64,000 nt of DNA from Exiguobacterium sp. FSL W8-0210 (lineage in GTDB: Bacteria > Bacillota > Bacilli > Exiguobacteriales > Exiguobacteriaceae): NCBI RefSeq assembly GCF_038006045.1, contig NZ_JBBOUK010000001.1, forward strand, positions 475,001 through 539,000, read 5' to 3'. This document shows positions 1 to 13,947 of this stretch, in pieces; position 1 is the first letter of the stretch, and each line of letters starts with the position of its first letter. Made by a program: the position numbers and the translations under genes. The notes beneath the pieces were generated by a model. The model saw only the letters and a program-made list of their open reading frames with translations, made no database searches and had not been told where the DNA came from.

Positions 1-3298
<3,298 letters not shown>

Positions 3299-3350
3299 TC
3301 TAGCAGATGCATTGTTGATGACTTCAGTTTTGAGGGCGCGAGCCCGATCG

Positions 3351-3466
<116 letters not shown>

Positions 3467-3469
3467 AAA

Positions 3470-3510
3470 CGGTGGTTCTGGAGCATACGCTCAAGGGCCG
3501 CCGCTTTTTT
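3470..3510 (+). terminator. rRNA operon intrinsic terminator
   Basis: A stem-loop at 3470-3503 has a 10-bp outer stem with G-U pairs and an inner GAGC/GCTC stem. TTTTTT follows at 3505-3510, with a second T-run just after. No tRNA cluster follows 5S, so the operon ends here. Confidence 0.85.
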
Positions 3511-3565
3511 GTGTCTTTTTGTAGAAAGACATGTATCCATTTTAATGAAGGGACTGAACAGGGAT

Positions 3566-3763
3566 ATGGCGAAAAAAACGAAACTACGCGTAGCCGTCGA
3601 AGAGAACGAGACGATTGGTGCCTGTTTGGATCGTATCGATGCCATGGGATACCGCCCGACGGTCCGACGAGAAGAACCGATCTTTGGATTAGACGCTAAT
3701 GGCGAACCGTATCCAATTCGTCAGCAAATCGTCTTCGATTGCAAAGTGAAAGAGAACGAATAA
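3566..3763 (+). CDS. yebG: NETI-motif small protein (YebG family)
   Basis: A 65-residue protein. It contains the family's name motif NETI (EENETIGACLDRI, about residues 9-21), then a basic stretch and an acidic C-terminus. I recognise it as the NETI family, B. subtilis YebG, which also lies just upstream of purE. Its function is unknown. The start at 3566 (MAKKTKL) was chosen because the upstream open frame runs through the rrn terminator; an in-frame ATG at 3545 has no ribosome site. It sits between the rrn terminator and its own terminator, so it is probably monocistronic. The conserved position next to the purine operon is the only functional hint. Confidence 0.85.
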   Translation: MAKKTKLRVAVEENETIGACLDRIDAMGYRPTVRREEPIFGLDANGEPYPIRQQIVFDCKVKENE

Positions 3764-3772
3764 CTGCCTAGA

Positions 3773-3807
3773 GCATCCTCCGAATCATGTGGAGGGTGCT
3801 TTTTTTA
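3773..3807 (+). terminator. Intrinsic terminator after yebG
   Basis: Stem GCATCCTCC (3773-3781) pairs with GGAGGGTGC (3791-3799), and seven T follow. It isolates yebG from the purine operon. The next 80 bases (3808-3885) hold nothing I recognise. Confidence 0.9.
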
Positions 3808-3885
3808 GTGCTTGATTCGATGTGATGCCTTTCAAGAAAATAAACTCCGAATGGACACTAGATGAAATCAGAAAAACTACTTTTA

Positions 3886-3927
3886 AAACCGAACGATAAA
3901 TTTTCAGACAATTAAATTGTTCGCCTT
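3886..3927 (+). promoter_or_regulatory. Inverted pair of PurBoxes (PurR operator)
   Basis: Two CGAAC cores face each other: AAACCGAACGAT on the plus strand (3886-3897), and AAGGCGAACAAT on the minus strand (3916-3927). Each matches the B. subtilis PurBox AWWWCGAACWWT at 10 of 12 positions. The 18-nt gap is close to the 16-17 nt reported for PurR. They lie immediately upstream of the -35 box of the pur promoter. The sites are seen; PurR binding is inferred. Confidence 0.65.
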
Positions 3928-3930
3928 TGG

Positions 3931-3959
3931 TTGACGCCTTGGGATGGACTTGTTAAGAT
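3931..3959 (+). promoter_or_regulatory. Sigma-A promoter of the purine operon
   Basis: TTGACG (3931-3936), a 17-nt spacer and TAAGAT (3954-3959). Transcription would start near 3966, ahead of the riboswitch aptamer, so the whole leader is transcribed. Confidence 0.75.
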
Positions 3960-3987
3960 GAAGTCGTGACAGGATGATTGAATATAA

Positions 3988-4062
3988 ACACCTCGTATAA
4001 TAGCAGGGATATGGCTTGCAAGTTTCTACCCAACGACCCTAAATCGTTGGACTATGGGGTAT
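3988..4062 (+). promoter_or_regulatory. Purine riboswitch aptamer, guanine/hypoxanthine class
   Basis: The leader carries the conserved core: GTATAATA, GGATATGGC, AAGTTTCTACC, and CCTAAA before the P3 3' strand. P1 pairs ACCTC (3990-3994) with GGGGT (4056-4060). The junction reads GGACTATG, so the position equivalent to C74 is a C. This residue separates guanine (C) from adenine (U) sensors. Guanine or hypoxanthine binding should favour the downstream terminator. Confidence 0.95.
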
Positions 4063-4102
4063 ATGGATGTTCGTCGATATTTCTTTGGCGTACCTTTTTA
4101 TA

Positions 4103-4141
4103 CCCTAAGCCACCCTTTTAGCCGTGGTTTGGGCTTTTTTT
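4103..4141 (+). terminator. Riboswitch attenuator of the pur operon
   Basis: About 10 bp of stem (CCCTAAGCCAC with GTGGTTTGGG, including G-U pairs) and seven T, ending 22 nt before purE. As the expression platform, it should form when the aptamer is occupied. The alternative antiterminator presumably uses the 3' strand of P1. Confidence 0.85.
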
Positions 4142-4163
4142 ATGCACAAAGGAGGAAACAGCG

Positions 4164-4655
4164 ATGGGAAATGCAGAAGTCGGCGTCATCATGGGAAGTC
4201 AATCGGATTGGGAAACGATGAAACATACATGTGATGTGTTGGAGCAACTTGAGATTCCTTACGAAAAGAAAGTCGTTTCCGCACACCGGACACCGGATCT
4301 AATGTTTCGTTATGCTGAATCAGCACGTGAACGAGGACTGAAGGTCATCATTGCCGGTGCAGGCGGTGCTGCTCATCTACCGGGCATGGTAGCCGCTAAA
4401 ACGACATTACCCGTCGTCGGTGTTCCTGTGAAAAGTAGAGCGCTCCAAGGAATTGATTCCTTGCTCTCGATCGTTCAAATGCCAGGTGGTGTACCGGTCG
4501 CAACGGTTGCCATCGGAGAAGCAGGCGCAAAAAACGCCGGATTGCTAGCTGCTCAAATTCTTTCGATTCAAGATGAACGACTTGCCCGCAAGCTCGATCA
4601 TATGCGAGTCGAACTAGAAGGAGACGTCATTGCATCTGGAGGAAACTTGCTATGA
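4164..4655 (+). CDS. purE: N5-carboxyaminoimidazole ribonucleotide mutase PurE (class I)
   Basis: Converts N5-CAIR to CAIR in IMP synthesis, using the product of PurK. The 163 residues are typical of bacterial class I PurE. The phosphate-binding GSQSDWETM is at residues 11-19. The SAHRTPD loop (39-45) carries the conserved His41, and [10 protein letters not shown] is at 65-74. The start follows an ideal AAAGGAGG at 4149. It is the first gene of the operon, directly behind the guanine riboswitch. Its stop overlaps the purK start in ATGA. Confidence 0.98.
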   Translation: MGNAEVGVIMGSQSDWETMKHTCDVLEQLEIPYEKKVVSAHRTPDLMFRYAESARERGLKVIIAGAGGAAHLPGMVAAKTTLPVVGVPVKSRALQGIDSLLSIVQMPGGVPVATVAIGEAGAKNAGLLAAQILSIQDERLARKLDHMRVELEGDVIASGGNLL

Positions 4656-5755
4656 AACGAATCGGGATATTAGGCGGCGGTCAACTTGGTCGAATGATGG
4701 CTTTGTCGGCGCGTGAGATGGGCTTTGAGATTTTGACACTCGACCCAACGGACAACGCACCGTGTGCGCAAGTGGCGGATCAACATATCCAAGCTCCCTT
4801 CACGGATGTCGAGGCAGCCAAACAGCTCGCAGCTGAATCAGATGTCGTCACCTACGAATTCGAGAACATCTCAACGGAAGTCGCTGAAGCGATTGGAACG
4901 AAACTGATTCACGGAACCGATCTTCTTTTTCAAACGCAACATCGGGTACGGGAAAAAGAGATGATTGAACGCATTGGACACTCTGTCGCTCCGTACTATC
5001 CGGTGACGCATCCTTCTGACTTAGAGGAAGCAAAACAGCGACTCGGGTTACCGTTCGTCTTGAAGACAGCACGATTCGGCTATGACGGAAAAGGACAGAC
5101 CGTCATCCGGACGGAAGAACAGTTCCAAGCGGCAATCGAACGATTCGAACCGACAGAGTATGTTGCGGAGCAGTGGTTACCGTTTGATCAGGAAATTTCC
5201 GTCATCGTCACTCGAAGCGCAACAGAAACACGTGTCTTCCCAGTCAGTGAGAACATTCACCAAGAGAACATTTTGCATCTATCGATTGTACCGGCACGCA
5301 TTTCTGAATCGCTCGAACAAGAAGCAATTGCGCTCGCTCAATCGATCGCGGATGCCGTCGGGCTGATCGGTACACTAGCCATCGAGTTGTTCGTCGTTGG
5401 TTCTCGACTAATCGTCAATGAACTAGCACCCCGACCACACAATTCGGGTCACTATTCGATTGATGCTTGCGAAACATCCCAATTCGAGCAACATATCCGT
5501 GCCATCAGTGGTCTCCCACTCGGTGATACCCGTCTGACGACACCGGTCGTCATGGCGAACATCCTGGGTCAGCATGTCACAGCATTATACGAGGAACTAC
5601 CGAGACTAAACGCTCGGACGAAAGTTCACTTATATGGAAAAGCAGAAGCCAAGACAGGACGCAAGATGGGCCATTTGAACATTCTTGCGGATACGGTCGA
5701 CGATGCTTTGGCAGAAGTCGAACGCCTGTCGATATGGAAGGAGACAGTTCAATGA
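4652..5755 (+). CDS. purK: N5-carboxyaminoimidazole ribonucleotide synthase PurK
   Basis: ATP-grasp enzyme that carboxylates AIR with bicarbonate and ATP to give N5-CAIR for PurE. The 367-residue protein begins with the Rossmann-like [12 protein letters not shown] (residues 4-15), a family hallmark. ATP-grasp elements follow, such as [13 protein letters not shown] and the late [14 protein letters not shown] that contributes metal ligands. It is translationally coupled to purE (ATGA overlap) and to purB (ATGA overlap). Confidence 0.97.
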   Translation: MKRIGILGGGQLGRMMALSAREMGFEILTLDPTDNAPCAQVADQHIQAPFTDVEAAKQLAAESDVVTYEFENISTEVAEAIGTKLIHGTDLLFQTQHRVREKEMIERIGHSVAPYYPVTHPSDLEEAKQRLGLPFVLKTARFGYDGKGQTVIRTEEQFQAAIERFEPTEYVAEQWLPFDQEISVIVTRSATETRVFPVSENIHQENILHLSIVPARISESLEQEAIALAQSIADAVGLIGTLAIELFVVGSRLIVNELAPRPHNSGHYSIDACETSQFEQHIRAISGLPLGDTRLTTPVVMANILGQHVTALYEELPRLNARTKVHLYGKAEAKTGRKMGHLNILADTVDDALAEVERLSIWKETVQ

Positions 5756-7047
5756 TCGAACGGTATACACGTCCTGAGATGAAAGCGATCTGGACCGAAC
5801 AAAACAAATTCGAGGCTTGGTTAAAAGTCGAGATCCTTGCGTGTGAAGCATGGAGTGAACTAGGAGTCATCCCGAAAGAGGACGTCCAGTTGCTTTGGGA
5901 CAATGCCTCATTTGATGTCAACCGGATCCTTGAAATCGAGCAAGAGACACGTCATGATGTCATCGCCTTCACGCGTGCCGTCTCTGAGACACTCGGAGAA
6001 GAACGCAAGTGGGTCCATTACGGACTCACGTCAACGGACGTCGTCGATACAGCACTCTCGTATCTGTTGAAGCAAGCAAATGACATTCTTTCTGCAGATC
6101 TCGATCGATTCATCGATATCTTAAAAGTCAAAGCGAACGAACATAAATATACGGTCATGATGGGACGCACACATGGCGTACATGCAGAACCGACGACGTT
6201 CGGTCTGAAACTAGCGCTTTGGTATGAAGAGATGAAACGAAACAAAGTCCGTTTCGAAGCAGCACGTGAGACGGTCGAATATGGCAAGATGTCAGGTGCC
6301 GTCGGGACATTCGCGAACATCGACCCATTCATTGAAAAGTATGTCTGCGAAAAGTTAGGGACAAAGCCCGCTCCGGTCTCAACGCAAACGTTACAACGTG
6401 ATCGTCATGCACACTATATGTCGACGCTTGCTCTGATCGCGACATCGATCGAAAAGATGGCAACGGAAATCCGGGGTCTGCAAAAGACGGAAACACGTGA
6501 AGTCGAAGAATTCTTCGCTAAAGGTCAAAAAGGATCATCGGCGATGCCGCACAAGCGGAATCCAATCGGTTCAGAGAACATGACAGGTCTTGCCCGAGTC
6601 ATCCGTGGACACATGGTGACGGCGTACGAGAACGTCTCACTCTGGCACGAACGGGATATCTCTCATTCTTCGGCAGAACGCATTATTCTTCCGGATGCGA
6701 CAGGACTGCTCAACTATATGTTGAACCGTTTCGGAAACATCGTGAAGAACTTGACGGTCTTCCCGGAAAACATGAAGCGGAACATGGACCGGACGTTCGG
6801 GGTCATCTTCTCTGGACATGTCTTACTCGCTTTAATCGAAAAAGGCTGGTCACGTGAAGCCGCCTATGATTTCGTTCAACCGCGTGCGATGCAGGCGTGG
6901 GAAGAACAAATCATGTTCCGTGACTTATTGTGGCAAGAAGAAGAGATTCAACAGCTTTTCACAGAAGAAGAGCTTGATGCGTGTTTCGATCCGACGTACC
7001 ATACGAGTCGCGTCGATGAAATCTTTGAACGGTGTGGCTTGAACTAA
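5752..7047 (+). CDS. purB: Adenylosuccinate lyase PurB
   Basis: Releases fumarate from SAICAR and from adenylosuccinate, so it serves both IMP and AMP synthesis. A fumarase/aspartase superfamily protein of 431 residues. [14 protein letters not shown] (138-151) holds the general base histidine. The flexible signature loop [16 protein letters not shown] (261-276) holds the catalytic serine. The start at 5752 ([10 protein letters not shown]) was preferred over an upstream in-frame ATG at 5734 because it has GGAAGGAG at the right distance and gives the usual N-terminus. It overlaps purK by 4 bp. A perfect hairpin follows before purC. Confidence 0.98.
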   Translation: MIERYTRPEMKAIWTEQNKFEAWLKVEILACEAWSELGVIPKEDVQLLWDNASFDVNRILEIEQETRHDVIAFTRAVSETLGEERKWVHYGLTSTDVVDTALSYLLKQANDILSADLDRFIDILKVKANEHKYTVMMGRTHGVHAEPTTFGLKLALWYEEMKRNKVRFEAARETVEYGKMSGAVGTFANIDPFIEKYVCEKLGTKPAPVSTQTLQRDRHAHYMSTLALIATSIEKMATEIRGLQKTETREVEEFFAKGQKGSSAMPHKRNPIGSENMTGLARVIRGHMVTAYENVSLWHERDISHSSAERIILPDATGLLNYMLNRFGNIVKNLTVFPENMKRNMDRTFGVIFSGHVLLALIEKGWSREAAYDFVQPRAMQAWEEQIMFRDLLWQEEEIQQLFTEEELDACFDPTYHTSRVDEIFERCGLN

Positions 7048-7056
7048 TCAACCTGA

Positions 7057-7076
7057 GACGGGGCACGTGCCCCGTC
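7057..7076 (+). repeat. Perfect intercistronic palindrome between purB and purC
   Basis: GACGGGGCACGTGCCCCGTC is a self-complementary 20-mer in the only sizeable gap inside the first part of the pur operon. No T-run follows (TACATC), so it is not a standard intrinsic terminator. It may protect or process the mRNA, or slow polymerase. The role is a guess. Confidence 0.7.
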
Positions 7077-7106
7077 TACATCTTAGGATCATGGGGGACG
7101 AAAGCG

Positions 7107-7814
7107 ATGCAACCACTTTATGAAGGAAAAGCAAAACGATTGTACACGACGCAGGAGCAGGATGTGCTCCGGATCGTCTATAAAGACGAAGCCACGGCAT
7201 TCAACGGCGAGAAAAAAGAAGTCTTTGCTGGAAAAGGCGAATTAAACAACCGATTGACGAGTCATTTCTTTGAAATCCTCGAACAAGCGGGCATTCCGAC
7301 ACATTTCATTGAACGTGTCTCGGAGCGCGAACAGCTCGTACGTCGTGTCACCATCATCCCACTCGAAGTCGTCGTCCGAAACGTCGTCGCGGGGAGCTTG
7401 AGTAAACGGCTCGGTATCGAAGAGGGTACGGTGCTCGAAACACCAATCGTTGAGTTCTACTATAAAGATGATACGTTAGGCGATCCACTCGTCACCTCAT
7501 CACACATTAATTTACTGAAGATTGCGACTTCTGAAGAGTTAAAAGAGTTGTCGGATAAAGCACTTCGCGTGAATGAAATCTTGCAACCTTACTTCCGTCA
7601 AAACGGAATCACGTTGATTGATTTTAAATTGGAATACGGCAAGACGGCAGATGGAACGATTCTACTGGCTGATGAGATCTCACCTGATACATGCCGCCTG
7701 TGGGATCAGGAAACTGGAGAACATCTCGATAAAGATGTCTTCCGACGCAATATCGGTTCACTGACAGAGACTTACCAAACACTATTCAATCGCCTAGGGG
7801 GAAACACACAATGA
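7107..7814 (+). CDS. purC: SAICAR synthetase PurC
   Basis: Joins aspartate to CAIR with ATP to give SAICAR. The 235-residue monofunctional form starts MQPLYEGKAKRLY, the typical N-terminal beta-hairpin motif. It continues with AFNGEKKE, VVVRNVVAGS, and the late LADEISPDTCRLW, which holds acidic catalytic and metal residues. The start at 7107 follows GGGGGA at about 7093. The longer open frame upstream only extends into the purB-purC spacer hairpin. The stop overlaps purS by ATGA. Confidence 0.97.
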   Translation: MQPLYEGKAKRLYTTQEQDVLRIVYKDEATAFNGEKKEVFAGKGELNNRLTSHFFEILEQAGIPTHFIERVSEREQLVRRVTIIPLEVVVRNVVAGSLSKRLGIEEGTVLETPIVEFYYKDDTLGDPLVTSSHINLLKIATSEELKELSDKALRVNEILQPYFRQNGITLIDFKLEYGKTADGTILLADEISPDTCRLWDQETGEHLDKDVFRRNIGSLTETYQTLFNRLGGNTQ

Positions 7815-8059
7815 AAAAAGTCATCGTATCGATCGCATTACGGGAAAGCATTTTAGATCCACAAGGAGTTGCTGTAAAAGGCGGATTGCAACAGCTTGGT
7901 TTTACGGGTGTCGAGAGTGTCCGAATCGGAAAACAGATTGAACTGCTCGTTGAAACGGAAACGACAGAAGCGATGATTCATGAGATGTGTCAAAAACTAC
8001 TCGTCAACACAGTGATGGAAGATTACCAGATTACGATCGAAGAGGTGACGCCAGCATGA
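7811..8059 (+). CDS. purS: FGAM synthetase subunit PurS
   Basis: An 82-residue subunit of the three-part formylglycinamidine ribonucleotide synthetase. PurS bridges the PurQ glutaminase and the small PurL, allowing ammonia channelling. The N-terminal [25 protein letters not shown] is characteristic, especially the LDPQG. It is coupled by ATGA overlaps to purC and purQ. Its presence matches the short PurL downstream, which cannot work alone. Confidence 0.95.
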   Translation: MKKVIVSIALRESILDPQGVAVKGGLQQLGFTGVESVRIGKQIELLVETETTEAMIHEMCQKLLVNTVMEDYQITIEEVTPA

Positions 8060-8739
8060 AGTTCGCGGTCATCGTCTTTCCGGGATCGAACTGTGATTTA
8101 GATATGTACCATGCGGTCAAGGATGCTCTCGGAGAAGAAGCGGAATACGTCTTCCATACCGAAACATCACTTGAAGGCTACGACGGCGTCCTACTGCCGG
8201 GCGGATTCTCCTACGGAGATTACCTTCGTTGCGGCGCGATCGCGCGCTTCTCACCGATCATGGAAGAAGTCAAACGTTTTGCGGCAGAAGGGAAAACGGT
8301 CCTCGGGGTCTGTAACGGATTCCAGATCCTTGTCGAAGCGGAACTCTTGCCAGGTGTCTTGCACCGCAACAACGGCTTGAAGTTCATGTGCCGGACGGTT
8401 GAACTGAAGGTTGAAAATACGAAGACACGATTTACATCGGATTATCTGCCAGGCGAGACGATCTCGATTCCGATCGCGCACGGCGAAGGAAATTACTACT
8501 GCGATGATGCGACTTACGCGATGCTGCAAACGAACGGACAAATCGCCTTCACGTATGTCGATAATCCGAACGGCTCACGCGGTGATATCGCCGGGATCAC
8601 GAACAAAGCCGGCAACGTTCTCGGGATGATGCCACACCCGGAACGAGCGGTCGAACTCTTGACCGGCGGAACAGATGGACTAAAACTCTTTACTTCACTC
8701 GTCAAACAGGGGGCACACCATGCTAAAACAACAGTCTGA
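8056..8739 (+). CDS. purQ: FGAM synthetase glutaminase subunit PurQ
   Basis: Class I glutamine amidotransferase that hydrolyses glutamine and passes ammonia to PurL. It has 227 residues from [14 protein letters not shown]. The nucleophile elbow GVCNGFQIL holds the catalytic Cys. The late [10 protein letters not shown] holds the His of the triad. The start at 8056 fits the ATGA overlap with purS; the longer upstream frame reads through purS. It overlaps purL by 20 bp. Confidence 0.97.
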   Translation: MKFAVIVFPGSNCDLDMYHAVKDALGEEAEYVFHTETSLEGYDGVLLPGGFSYGDYLRCGAIARFSPIMEEVKRFAAEGKTVLGVCNGFQILVEAELLPGVLHRNNGLKFMCRTVELKVENTKTRFTSDYLPGETISIPIAHGEGNYYCDDATYAMLQTNGQIAFTYVDNPNGSRGDIAGITNKAGNVLGMMPHPERAVELLTGGTDGLKLFTSLVKQGAHHAKTTV

Positions 8740-10939
8740 ACCAACACCAGAATTGATTCAAGAGCAACGCGTCTATGCCACGATGGGCTTGAGTGATACG
8801 GAATACCAGATGGTCGTCGATTTACTCGGACGCCAACCGAACTATACGGAAACAGGATTGTTCTCGGTCATGTGGTCCGAGCATTGTTCATACAAGACAT
8901 CTAAACCCGTCCTCCGTCAATTCCCGACGACTGGACCACGTGTCTTACAAGGACCAGGGGAAGGGGCAGGTGTCGTTGATATCGGGGATGAGCAGGCAGT
9001 CGTCTTTAAGATTGAAAGCCACAATCATCCATCCGCTGTTGAACCGTACCAAGGGGCTGCGACAGGCGTCGGCGGAATCATTCGTGACATCTTCTCGATG
9101 GGCGCACGACCAGTTGCGCTCATGAACTCGCTCCGTTTCGGTCATCTCGGTACACCACGTGTCAATCAACTGTTTGAACAAGTCGTTGCAGGGATCGCGG
9201 GGTATGGCAACTGTGTCGGGATTCCAACGATCGGTGGCGAAATCGGATTTGATCGTTCGTATGAAGGCAATCCACTCGTCAATGCGATGTGTATCGGTTT
9301 GATCAACCATGCCGATATTCAAAAAGGTCAGGCAAAAGGTGTCGGGAACTCAGTCATGTACGTCGGTGCAGCGACTGGGCGCGATGGTATTCATGGTGCG
9401 ACGTTCGCCTCGGAGGATCTCGGAGAAGATACGGAAGCAAAACGTCCAGCTGTTCAAGTCGGCGATCCGTTCATGGAGAAGCTATTGATTGAAGCTTGTC
9501 TTGAGATCGTTGGTCATCCAGCACTCGTCGGGATGCAGGACATGGGTGCTGCCGGACTGACATCGTCTTCAGCAGAGATGGCTTCAAAAGCCGGTATGGG
9601 CATCGAGATGCACCTCGATGACGTCCCGCAACGAGAAACAGGGATGACTGCCTACGAAATGATGCTCTCGGAATCACAAGAGCGGATGTTACTCGTCGTC
9701 AAGCGTGGTCGCGAAGCAGAGATCGAAGCGATCGTCAGCAAATGGGGCCTCCATGCCGTTCACGTCGGAGAAGTCATTGAAGAGAAAGTCTTACGGTTGA
9801 TTCATCATGGAGATATTGTGGCAGAAGTTCCGGTTGATGCGTTAGCAGAAGAAGCACCAGTTTACGAAAAACCATCTCGCGTTCCTTCGTATTATGAAGA
9901 ATTCCAAGCGATGGAAGAGACGCTTCCAGTCGTCGAAGATGTCGTTGAGACATGGCGGGCGTTACTCCGTCAGCCGACGATCGCTTCAAAACGCTGGGTC
10001 TACGATCAGTACGATCATATGGTCCAGACATCGACCGTCGTCGCACCAGGATCAGACGCAGCCGTCATTCGTGTCCGCGGCACGAACAAAGCGCTCGCGA
10101 TGACGACCGACTGTAACAGCCGTTTCGTCTACTTGGATCCATACGTCGGTGGACAGATCGCGGTTGCGGAAGCAGCACGTAATATCGTCGCGAGTGGGGC
10201 GACACCACTCGCCATCACGGATTGTCTGAACTTCGGAAATCCGGATAAACCAGAAGGCTTCTGGCAGTTGCAGCAAGCAACAGCCGGTATGGCTGAAGCA
10301 TGTCGTGTCCTTGAGACACCTGTCATCGGAGGAAACGTCTCACTCTACAATGAGTCAGCCGGTCAAGCGGTTCATCCGACACCGGTCGTCGGAATGGTCG
10401 GATTACACGAGCGAACCGAATGGATCACAACGCAACACGTCAAACAAGCAGGTGACAAGATCTATCTATTAGGAGAAACAACAGCCGAGTTTGGTGGTAG
10501 TGAGCTTCAATATATGCAATTCGGTAAATCATTCGGTCGCGCACCACAGATTGATTTAGCCGTCGAACACGCACGCTTACAAGTGTTACAGCAGGCAGTA
10601 CAAGCAGGTGAAGTCAATGCGATGCATGATGTATCAGAAGGTGGTCTTGCCATCGCTCTCGCTGAGATGACGTTTGGAACGAATCTCGGGTTGACAGTTC
10701 AGTTCAACGGACCAACGTTACATCTGTTCAGTGAATCGCAATCACGCTTCATCGTCACTGTGCCACAAGCGCACGTCACAGCATTCGAACAACGGACTGG
10801 TGCTCAAGCGATCGGTGTCGTCACGAACGATGAGCTTCTTGTCATCGAAACGGCAGAGACACGGATCGAAGCAGACCGTTCGACCTTACAGGGAGACTGG
10901 GAAGGAGCAATCGCGTGTTATATGACATCAAAGGACTAA
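8720..10939 (+). CDS. purL: FGAM synthetase large subunit PurL (small form)
   Basis: ATP-dependent synthetase that converts FGAR to FGAM. The 739 residues fit the short PurL of Gram-positives, which needs PurS and PurQ, not the ~1300-residue fused form. The N-terminal [19 protein letters not shown] and [24 protein letters not shown] motifs are canonical. Two PurM-like halves are evident, the second with [10 protein letters not shown]. The start lies within purQ and follows CAGGGGG. Its end overlaps purF by 25 bp, one of the longest overlaps in the operon. Confidence 0.98.
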   Translation: MLKQQSEPTPELIQEQRVYATMGLSDTEYQMVVDLLGRQPNYTETGLFSVMWSEHCSYKTSKPVLRQFPTTGPRVLQGPGEGAGVVDIGDEQAVVFKIESHNHPSAVEPYQGAATGVGGIIRDIFSMGARPVALMNSLRFGHLGTPRVNQLFEQVVAGIAGYGNCVGIPTIGGEIGFDRSYEGNPLVNAMCIGLINHADIQKGQAKGVGNSVMYVGAATGRDGIHGATFASEDLGEDTEAKRPAVQVGDPFMEKLLIEACLEIVGHPALVGMQDMGAAGLTSSSAEMASKAGMGIEMHLDDVPQRETGMTAYEMMLSESQERMLLVVKRGREAEIEAIVSKWGLHAVHVGEVIEEKVLRLIHHGDIVAEVPVDALAEEAPVYEKPSRVPSYYEEFQAMEETLPVVEDVVETWRALLRQPTIASKRWVYDQYDHMVQTSTVVAPGSDAAVIRVRGTNKALAMTTDCNSRFVYLDPYVGGQIAVAEAARNIVASGATPLAITDCLNFGNPDKPEGFWQLQQATAGMAEACRVLETPVIGGNVSLYNESAGQAVHPTPVVGMVGLHERTEWITTQHVKQAGDKIYLLGETTAEFGGSELQYMQFGKSFGRAPQIDLAVEHARLQVLQQAVQAGEVNAMHDVSEGGLAIALAEMTFGTNLGLTVQFNGPTLHLFSESQSRFIVTVPQAHVTAFEQRTGAQAIGVVTNDELLVIETAETRIEADRSTLQGDWEGAIACYMTSKD

Positions 10940-12324
10940 ATGAGGAGTGTGGCGTCTTCGGGATTTTCGGACAACCGAATGCAGCGCAACTCGCTTACTA
11001 CGGCTTGCATAGTTTGCAACACCGGGGACAGGAAGGGGCAGGCATCGTCACGAGTGACGGCGACGACCTCTTCCCGCACCGCGGGCAAGGACTGGTGACG
11101 GAAGTCTTTTCGGAAGAGATACTGACGAATCTTAAAGGACATCATGCGATCGGACACGTCCGGTATTCGACAGCAGGTGGAAACACACTTGAGAATACCC
11201 AACCGCTGCATTTCAAGTCGCGGACGGGAGATCTCGCTCTCGCACACAACGGGAACCTCGTCAACGCGGATTCACTGAAGCATCTACTCGAAGCAGAAGG
11301 TGCAATCTTTCAGACGACGAGCGATACGGAAGTCGTCGCCCATCTCGTCAAACGCAGTAAGCTCGATACACTTGAAGACCGGATTGCCGACAGTCTCGCG
11401 CGTCTTGTCGGGGCATTTGCCTTCCTCTTTTTAACGGAAGATACGTTATTCGTGGCGGTTGATCCACACGGACTGCGTCCACTGTCACTCGGGAAGACAC
11501 CGGACGGCGGCATCGTATTTGCGTCAGAGACATGTGCCTTTGATATCGTCGGTGCAGAGTTCATTCGTGATATCGAGCCGGGGGAGCTCGTGACGATCAC
11601 AGAACACGGCATGTCGTCTCGTCAATACATGGAACCACGTGAACGAGCGATGTGTTCGATGGAATACATCTACTTCTCACGTCCGGATTCAATCATTGAT
11701 GGCGTCAACGTCCATACAGCCCGCAAAGCACTTGGGAAAAAGATGTATGAAGAAGCACCGGTCGAAGCAGACGTCGTTACAGGGGTACCGGATTCAAGTA
11801 TTTCGGCAGCGATCGGTTACGCGGAAGCGAGTGGGATTCCATATGAAATGGGATTGATCAAGAACCGGTATGTCGGACGGACGTTCATCCAGCCGTCACA
11901 AGAGTTACGGGAACGTGGGGTCAAAATGAAGTTGTCCGCGCTACGCGGCGTTGTACAAGGAAAGCGTGTCATCATGGTCGATGATTCGATCGTCCGGGGA
12001 ACGACGAGTCGCCGGATCGTCGGTTTATTACGTGAAGCGGGTGCGACGGAAGTTCATGTCCGCATCACGGCACCACCGATTACGAATCCATGTTATTACG
12101 GGATTGATACATCGTCAAAAGACGAGTTGATCTCTGCCCGGTTGATGCCGGAAGAAATCCGTCAAGAAATCGGTGCTGATTCACTTGAATTCCTAACTGT
12201 ACCGGGTATGGTCGATGCAATCGACCGCCCGTTCGATGGACCATTAAAAGGACAATGTACCGCTTGCTTCACAGGAGAGTATCCGACACCGCTCGGTTCG
12301 CTCGAGTTAGAAGCTAAACTTTGA
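10915..12324 (+). CDS. purF: Amidophosphoribosyltransferase PurF, Bacillus type
   Basis: First committed step of purine synthesis: PRPP plus glutamine to phosphoribosylamine. The GTG start gives [16 protein letters not shown], an 11-residue propeptide before Cys12. That Cys becomes the N-terminal nucleophile after self-cleavage, as in B. subtilis. The C-terminal phosphoribosyltransferase half has the PRPP loop [14 protein letters not shown]. Four cysteines fit [4Fe-4S] ligands: one near MCSMEY, one in NPCYYG, and two in CTACF. A cluster of this kind makes the Bacillus enzyme oxygen-sensitive. The start has GGGAAGGAG and overlaps purL. Confidence 0.97.
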   Translation: MLYDIKGLNEECGVFGIFGQPNAAQLAYYGLHSLQHRGQEGAGIVTSDGDDLFPHRGQGLVTEVFSEEILTNLKGHHAIGHVRYSTAGGNTLENTQPLHFKSRTGDLALAHNGNLVNADSLKHLLEAEGAIFQTTSDTEVVAHLVKRSKLDTLEDRIADSLARLVGAFAFLFLTEDTLFVAVDPHGLRPLSLGKTPDGGIVFASETCAFDIVGAEFIRDIEPGELVTITEHGMSSRQYMEPRERAMCSMEYIYFSRPDSIIDGVNVHTARKALGKKMYEEAPVEADVVTGVPDSSISAAIGYAEASGIPYEMGLIKNRYVGRTFIQPSQELRERGVKMKLSALRGVVQGKRVIMVDDSIVRGTTSRRIVGLLREAGATEVHVRITAPPITNPCYYGIDTSSKDELISARLMPEEIRQEIGADSLEFLTVPGMVDAIDRPFDGPLKGQCTACFTGEYPTPLGSLELEAKL

Positions 12325-12340
12325 TAGATGGGGGAAGAAC

Positions 12341-13375
12341 ATGAGCAAACATTACGAAGCAGCAGGTGTGAGTCTGACAGCAGGATATGAGTCAGTCACC
12401 CGAATGAAAAAACACGTCGCCCGTTCGATGCGCAAAGAAGTATTGACGGGACTCGGTAGCTTTGGTGCGATGTTCGACCTCAGCCAATTGCAGTTGAAAG
12501 AACCAGTCCTCGTCAGTGGGACAGACGGTGTCGGTACGAAGCTCAAGCTCGCTTTCGCACTGGAACAACACGATACGATCGGAATCGACTGTGTCGCGAT
12601 GTGTGTGAACGATATCATCGTCCAAGGCGCGGAACCACTTTATTTCCTTGATTATATCGCGCTCGGTCAGGCGATTCCGGCGAAGATCGAACGGATCGTC
12701 GCAGGTGTCGCAGAAGGTTGCGTCCAGGCGGGGTGTACGTTAATCGGCGGCGAGACAGCGGAAATGCCAGGGATGTATGCGGACGGCGAATATGATATCG
12801 CCGGGTTCGCCGTCGGTGCCGTCGAGAAACAAAAATTGATCACAGGTGATAACGTCGCAGCAGGAGATGTCATTCTCGGTCTCGCTTCGTCTGGCGTCCA
12901 TTCGAACGGGTTCTCACTCGTCCGTAAAATCGTCGCCGACAGTGGACTCCGCTACGAAGATGAAGTCATGATGCTTGGTCATACGCTCGGAAATGCGCTC
13001 CTCATGCCAACACGAATCTACGTCGAAGCGGTCAAAGCAGCCCTTGAGACGGAAAAGATCCAAGCGATGGTCCATATTACGGGTGGTGGTTTCTACGAGA
13101 ACGTACCACGTGTCTTACCGGAAGGGCTTGGCGCATCGTTCGACCCGAAAAAGTGGCCGACGTTACCAGTCTTCGACTGGCTCGAGCAAGCGGGTGATTT
13201 GCCACGACATGACATGTACAACGTCTTCAACATGGGGATCGGTTTCATGTTGATCGTCAAACCAGAAGATGTCGCGGAAGTGACAGCACGCCTCGCTCGT
13301 GAAAATGAGACGGCGTACGTGATTGGTCAGGTGACCGATCAAGAAGGTGTCCGGATTCAAGGAGTCGACGCATGA
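12341..13375 (+). CDS. purM: AIR synthetase PurM
   Basis: Closes the imidazole ring: FGAM plus ATP to AIR. The 344-residue protein has the PurM-fold motifs [26 protein letters not shown], and [13 protein letters not shown], and the late [15 protein letters not shown]. The start follows GGGGGAAGAAC. The stop overlaps the purN start by ATGA. Confidence 0.98.
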   Translation: MSKHYEAAGVSLTAGYESVTRMKKHVARSMRKEVLTGLGSFGAMFDLSQLQLKEPVLVSGTDGVGTKLKLAFALEQHDTIGIDCVAMCVNDIIVQGAEPLYFLDYIALGQAIPAKIERIVAGVAEGCVQAGCTLIGGETAEMPGMYADGEYDIAGFAVGAVEKQKLITGDNVAAGDVILGLASSGVHSNGFSLVRKIVADSGLRYEDEVMMLGHTLGNALLMPTRIYVEAVKAALETEKIQAMVHITGGGFYENVPRVLPEGLGASFDPKKWPTLPVFDWLEQAGDLPRHDMYNVFNMGIGFMLIVKPEDVAEVTARLARENETAYVIGQVTDQEGVRIQGVDA

Positions 13376-13947
13376 AGATCGCCTGTTTTGCATCTGGTAG
13401 CGGTAGTAATGTCGAAGCACTTTTTGAAGCAATCGAGGCAGGAGCGTTACATGCCTCGATCGAACTGATCGTCTGCGATCAACCGGACGCAGCAGTCATC
13501 GAGCGGGCAAAACGACGCGGATGTGACGTCTTCGTCTTTCGGGCGAAGGACTATCCGGATAAACCGAGCTTTGAGCGGGAGATCATTGCCCGTCTTGAAG
13601 CGAAGGGTGTCGAACGGATCATCCTTGCCGGCTACATGCGATTGATCGGGGAAGAGTTGCTCGGACGATACGCAGGGCGGATCGTCAACATCCACCCGTC
13701 GCTACTTCCGGCCTTCCCGGGAAAAGATGCGATCGGACAAGCATTTCGTGGCGGAGTTAAAATCACAGGTGTTACAATTCATATAGTCGATGAAGGCATG
13801 GACACAGGACCGATCATGGCTCAAGAAGCCGTCCGGATTACAGAAGAGATGACGCGTGAAACGTTGCAACAAGCGATTCAGCGTGTCGAACATAGACTGT
13901 ATCCGCAAGTCATCGAAGAGTGGATGAAAGAGGAGGCAAACGTATGA
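13372..13947 (+). CDS. purN: Glycinamide ribonucleotide formyltransferase PurN
   Basis: Folate-dependent third step of the pathway, GAR to FGAR. A 191-residue formyltransferase fold. It begins [13 protein letters not shown], the phosphate-binding loop. The catalytic [12 protein letters not shown] is followed by [16 protein letters not shown], with the conserved Asn, His and Asp. It is coupled to purM and purH by ATGA overlaps. Confidence 0.97.
   Translation: MKIACFASGSGSNVEALFEAIEAGALHASIELIVCDQPDAAVIERAKRRGCDVFVFRAKDYPDKPSFEREIIARLEAKGVERIILAGYMRLIGEELLGRYAGRIVNIHPSLLPAFPGKDAIGQAFRGGVKITGVTIHIVDEGMDTGPIMAQEAVRITEEMTRETLQQAIQRVEHRLYPQVIEEWMKEEANV

Noticed and set aside
3545-3565. Earlier start (ATG 3545) for yebG
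   Set aside because: It has no ribosome site and adds residues not expected in the family; the ATG at 3566 fits better.
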